Positions 14,205 to 16,274 of a stretch of 16,274 bases of DNA are shown piece after piece. The notes beneath the pieces were generated by a model. That model saw only the letters and a program-made list of their open reading frames with translations. It was not told the DNA's origin and did not search any database. Source of the DNA: UBA6136 sp041178325 (GTDB taxonomy: Bacteria; Pseudomonadota; Gammaproteobacteria; Methylococcales; Methylococcaceae). The translations under genes were made by a program, and so were the position numbers. The stretch lies in NCBI GenBank assembly GCA_041178325.1, contig JBEGVN010000095.1, positions 1 through 16,274 of the forward strand, read 5' to 3'. Within the stretch, counting starts at the first letter, position 1. Each line of letters opens with the position of its first letter.

Positions 14205-15377
14205 TCATCTGGCTCCCCTTGTCGGATGATCCAATCGAGAGGGATTTCCAAGGATCTGCCAGATCTGGGCATGCGTGACGACACCCAATAGTCGTCGCCG
14301 CTCATCGACGACGGGCACATGATGGAAATGGCCCTCAGCGAGGATGGCCGCTACCTGATCTATGGATGCTGATTTATGAACGGTCACAACGGGCGTCGTC
14401 ATGATCTGACCCACCACACTGGCCTCCTCATTTAAGGCCTCTTTTGATACCCATGCGCGTATGCGTTTGGCGAGGGGCGAGAGATTATGGGTTGGCGTCA
14501 GATAAGGAATGACATCGTTTCGGGTGACTATCCCTTCGACATGCATAAAGGCATCAATGATCACCACACAGCCGTTCGATGACCGATGAAGTGCTTGCCA
14601 GAGTGCTTCAATTGAATCGCCATATCGAAGGGTTTCTGTCTTGCCCAAGGAAAGGGATGAAATGAGATGGCTGGATAGAAAACGTGTCTGGGCGCTCAAA
14701 TCCGCCGCTTGATAGATGAGCCATAAGTCATCGTCTGTTACGTCGAGATAGGTTCCTGAATTGATCAGGGCTTGCCGGATGTCTTCGGGCGTGATAGTGG
14801 CCGGAGGAATCAGATGGTCACTGACTGCAACTGGTCCGGCCCAAGGTGCGGGATAGACTGATTTAGATCTGAGAAGGTTATTGATAACCAGGCCCAGGAT
14901 CAGGATGACGCCCGCATTAATTGCGACAGGGGTTAGGACATAGCCATAGCCAAGATCCCAGATAGCGGGTCCTCCAATCACAGCGGAAAGTGCTGTGGCG
15001 CCACCAGGGGGGTGGAGGCAATGTGTCAGGTGCATGGCGACGATGGATAGACCGACGGCTACGGCCGCTGCATATGGCAGTGTTATGAGCTGGTGGGCCG
15101 CAACTCCGATGGTGGCGGAGATGATGTGGCCGCCGAGAATAGCCCAAGGTTGAACCAGAGTGCTGTGAGGTGTAGCAAAAAGCAGGACCGCTGTTGCCCC
15201 CATAGAGGAGACCAGGACGGCACTTCCTCCGGTGAGGTTCACCCCGTAATAGAAGCCCAGAATGACAAAAGCCAGCGATGCGAGGCCTCCAGCCAACCAC
15301 TTTTCTGCGAAGGGTACTGGCGGTTGCCTGATGGCGAATAAGTGCAAGATTCGGTGCATCGTTGAAACTCGTTGCAT
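14205..15377 (-). CDS. HPP-family membrane protein with C-terminal CBS domains
   Basis: A 390-residue protein. Residues about 26-170 contain several transmembrane helices and the family signature HPPGGATAL (122-130), preceded by HLTHC. This is the HPP domain, members of which transport nitrite in chloroplasts and cyanobacteria. The C-terminal half carries a pair of CBS domains, about 238-292 (ending EGIVTRNDVIPYL) and 322-376 (QIMTTPVVTVHKSASIDQVA ... GVVTHAQIWQIL), which usually bind adenine nucleotides and regulate the attached domain. It starts 5 bp after the ferredoxin-reductase gene's stop, so both share a transcript. A second in-frame ATG (residue 7) is an alternative start; neither has a strong ribosome binding site. 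Nitrite as substrate is inferred from the family and from the neighbouring ammonium transporter, not shown by residues. Confidence 0.88.
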   Translation of the reverse strand: MQRVSTMHRILHLFAIRQPPVPFAEKWLAGGLASLAFVILGFYYGVNLTGGSAVLVSSMGATAVLLFATPHSTLVQPWAILGGHIISATIGVAAHQLITLPYAAAVAVGLSIVAMHLTHCLHPPGGATALSAVIGGPAIWDLGYGYVLTPVAINAGVILILGLVINNLLRSKSVYPAPWAGPVAVSDHLIPPATITPEDIRQALINSGTYLDVTDDDLWLIYQAADLSAQTRFLSSHLISSLSLGKTETLRYGDSIEALWQALHRSSNGCVVIIDAFMHVEGIVTRNDVIPYLTPTHNLSPLAKRIRAWVSKEALNEEASVVGQIMTTPVVTVHKSASIDQVAAILAEGHFHHVPVVDERRRLLGVVTHAQIWQILGNPSRLDHPTRGAR

Positions 15378-15382
15378 GAGCG

Positions 15383-16274
15383 TCAGACAGAACTTTGGCT
15401 ATCAAATGGATCGGCATGAATCTCATTCATGGCAGCATCCGCCAAAAATGCTTGCATTTGCGCGGCTCGGACCATGCCGGGGTTTCCGCACAGGAAAACG
15501 CGCCAACCTTTGAGGCTGGGATGGGTCCCTAGCGCGACGTCGGATGCACGGCCCCTGAGGATATGAGGCGGCAAAGCCATGTGAGGGTCTGAAACGCAGG
15601 CCTGATACTGTACCTGGGGATGCTGTGCCATCAGCACATTAAGTTCATCTTCCAGATAAAGACCCTGAACCGTTCGCGCGCCATGGAAGAGATTTATGGG
15701 CCCCTGATGTCCTTGTTGTAACGCATCCCGCAGTATTCCATAGAGGGGGGCAAGGCCGGATCCAGTAGCGATCATCAACAATGATTGTTCGGGATCCCCA
15801 GGAAGGTAGAAGCATTCCCCCATGGGTTCGCTGATGTTGATCTCATCGCCAATCGAAAGTCCGTGATGAACCCATCGACTCACCTTTCCTTGTGGATATT
15901 CCCTGACATGAAGCGTAAGCATCGAATCCATGCCGTAGACGCTGGCGAGCGAATAGGATCGTGCAATTCCCTCGGGATTAAATAGGCGAATGAACTGCCC
16001 GGCCCGGTATCTAAAGTCGCATAGCGGCTTTAGCGTGACTTCGATAATTTCCGGGTTGAGCCGGCGAAGATTTTCAACCGTTCCCTTGATTACCACAGTT
16101 TCCGAACGGGGAAGGGCAGCCTTCATTCCCTCTGTCGGGATACATTGGCAGGCCAGGAACAACTGAAGAATCTTTTGAGATTCCCTAAGGCCTTTTTGCG
16201 CGTTGGCGGAAATGACACCCTCGGTGCATTTCAGGAGACAACTCTGGCAGGATCCCGACTTGCAGCCATGTGGA
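15383..16274 (-). CDS. 2Fe-2S ferredoxin / FAD / NAD(P) reductase fusion (partial, N-terminus off the right edge)
   Basis: The frame is open to the window edge, giving about 296 residues. It begins in a plant-type 2Fe-2S domain: HGCKSGSCQSC supplies three ligands (C-X4-C-X2-C), and the fourth is the first Cys of FLACQC after 29 residues, exactly the family spacing. A ferredoxin-reductase FAD domain follows with RSYSLAS (RxYS motif), then the NAD(P) domain with IATGSGLAPLYGIL and CGNPGMV. The order resembles CDP-6-deoxyglucoseen reductase (AscD) and the reductase subunits of bacterial oxygenases, which pass electrons from NADH through FAD to the iron-sulfur cluster. A TTG inside the frame (16160-16162) can look like a start, but the upstream Cys ligands show that the gene extends beyond it. 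The partner that receives the electrons is not in the window; HPP follows 5 bp downstream. Confidence 0.9.
   Translation of the reverse strand, partial: PHGCKSGSCQSCLLKCTEGVISANAQKGLRESQKILQLFLACQCIPTEGMKAALPRSETVVIKGTVENLRRLNPEIIEVTLKPLCDFRYRAGQFIRLFNPEGIARSYSLASVYGMDSMLTLHVREYPQGKVSRWVHHGLSIGDEINISEPMGECFYLPGDPEQSLLMIATGSGLAPLYGILRDALQQGHQGPINLFHGARTVQGLYLEDELNVLMAQHPQVQYQACVSDPHMALPPHILRGRASDVALGTHPSLKGWRVFLCGNPGMVRAAQMQAFLADAAMNEIHADPFDSQSSV

Noticed and set aside
16160..16162. TTG as the start of a stand-alone ferredoxin reductase.
   Set aside because: The frame continues upstream with three correctly spaced 2Fe-2S Cys ligands, so the gene extends beyond the window.
1..16274. CRISPR arrays, tRNA or rRNA genes, insertion sequences, integrase or att sites.
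   Set aside because: No regular direct repeats, cloverleaf-like sequences, transposase/integrase motifs or flanking terminal repeats were seen.

Overview
The window comes from a Gram-negative bacterium, most likely a proteobacterium. It encodes an outer-membrane beta-barrel, an outer-membrane efflux lipoprotein, and a YtcA/MdtN/MdtO-type efflux set known from Enterobacteria. Base composition looks close to 50% G+C by eye. No rRNA, tRNA, CRISPR array or insertion sequence was seen, and the species cannot be named from the sequence.

Left block (1-3494, minus strand). A 458-residue beta-barrel porin of the OmpL/BBP2 type comes first in the direction of transcription. It is followed by a tight three-gene efflux operon: a YtcA-like small lipoprotein, an MdtN-like membrane fusion protein and an MdtO-like FUSC-family transporter that runs off the left edge. 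A 446-bp divergent intergenic region (3495-3940) separates the porin from the plus-strand operon. It carries two perfect 15-bp palindromes in tandem and a related site next to a good -10 box of the porin.

Central block (3941-12710, plus strand). Five tightly packed genes look like one operon: (1) a small secreted RcsF/DUF4156-like protein; (2) a giant (about 1340 aa) membrane protein with the architecture of a GlmS-type enzyme, comprising a class II glutamine amidotransferase domain and SIS domain(s), fused behind a membrane domain that resembles a site-2 protease lacking its catalytic Glu; (3) an 816-aa membrane-anchored HEAT-repeat protein; (4) a NodT/OprM-type outer-membrane efflux lipoprotein; (5) a divergent PII-like signalling protein whose start overlaps the efflux gene's stop. 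I know of no named system with this composition, and it is the most interesting part of the window. The inferred theme is glutamine/nitrogen-linked chemistry or sensing at the cell envelope coupled to export.

Right block (12718-16274, minus strand). A ferredoxin-reductase fusion (2Fe-2S, FAD and NAD domains, N-terminus off the edge) and an HPP-family membrane protein with CBS domains are separated by 5 bp. A Rho-independent terminator follows, then an AmtB-type ammonium transporter. The amtB gene converges on the PII-like gene with a 7-bp gap, so ammonium transport, a putative nitrite-transporter family protein and a PII-like regulator lie together, which supports a nitrogen theme.
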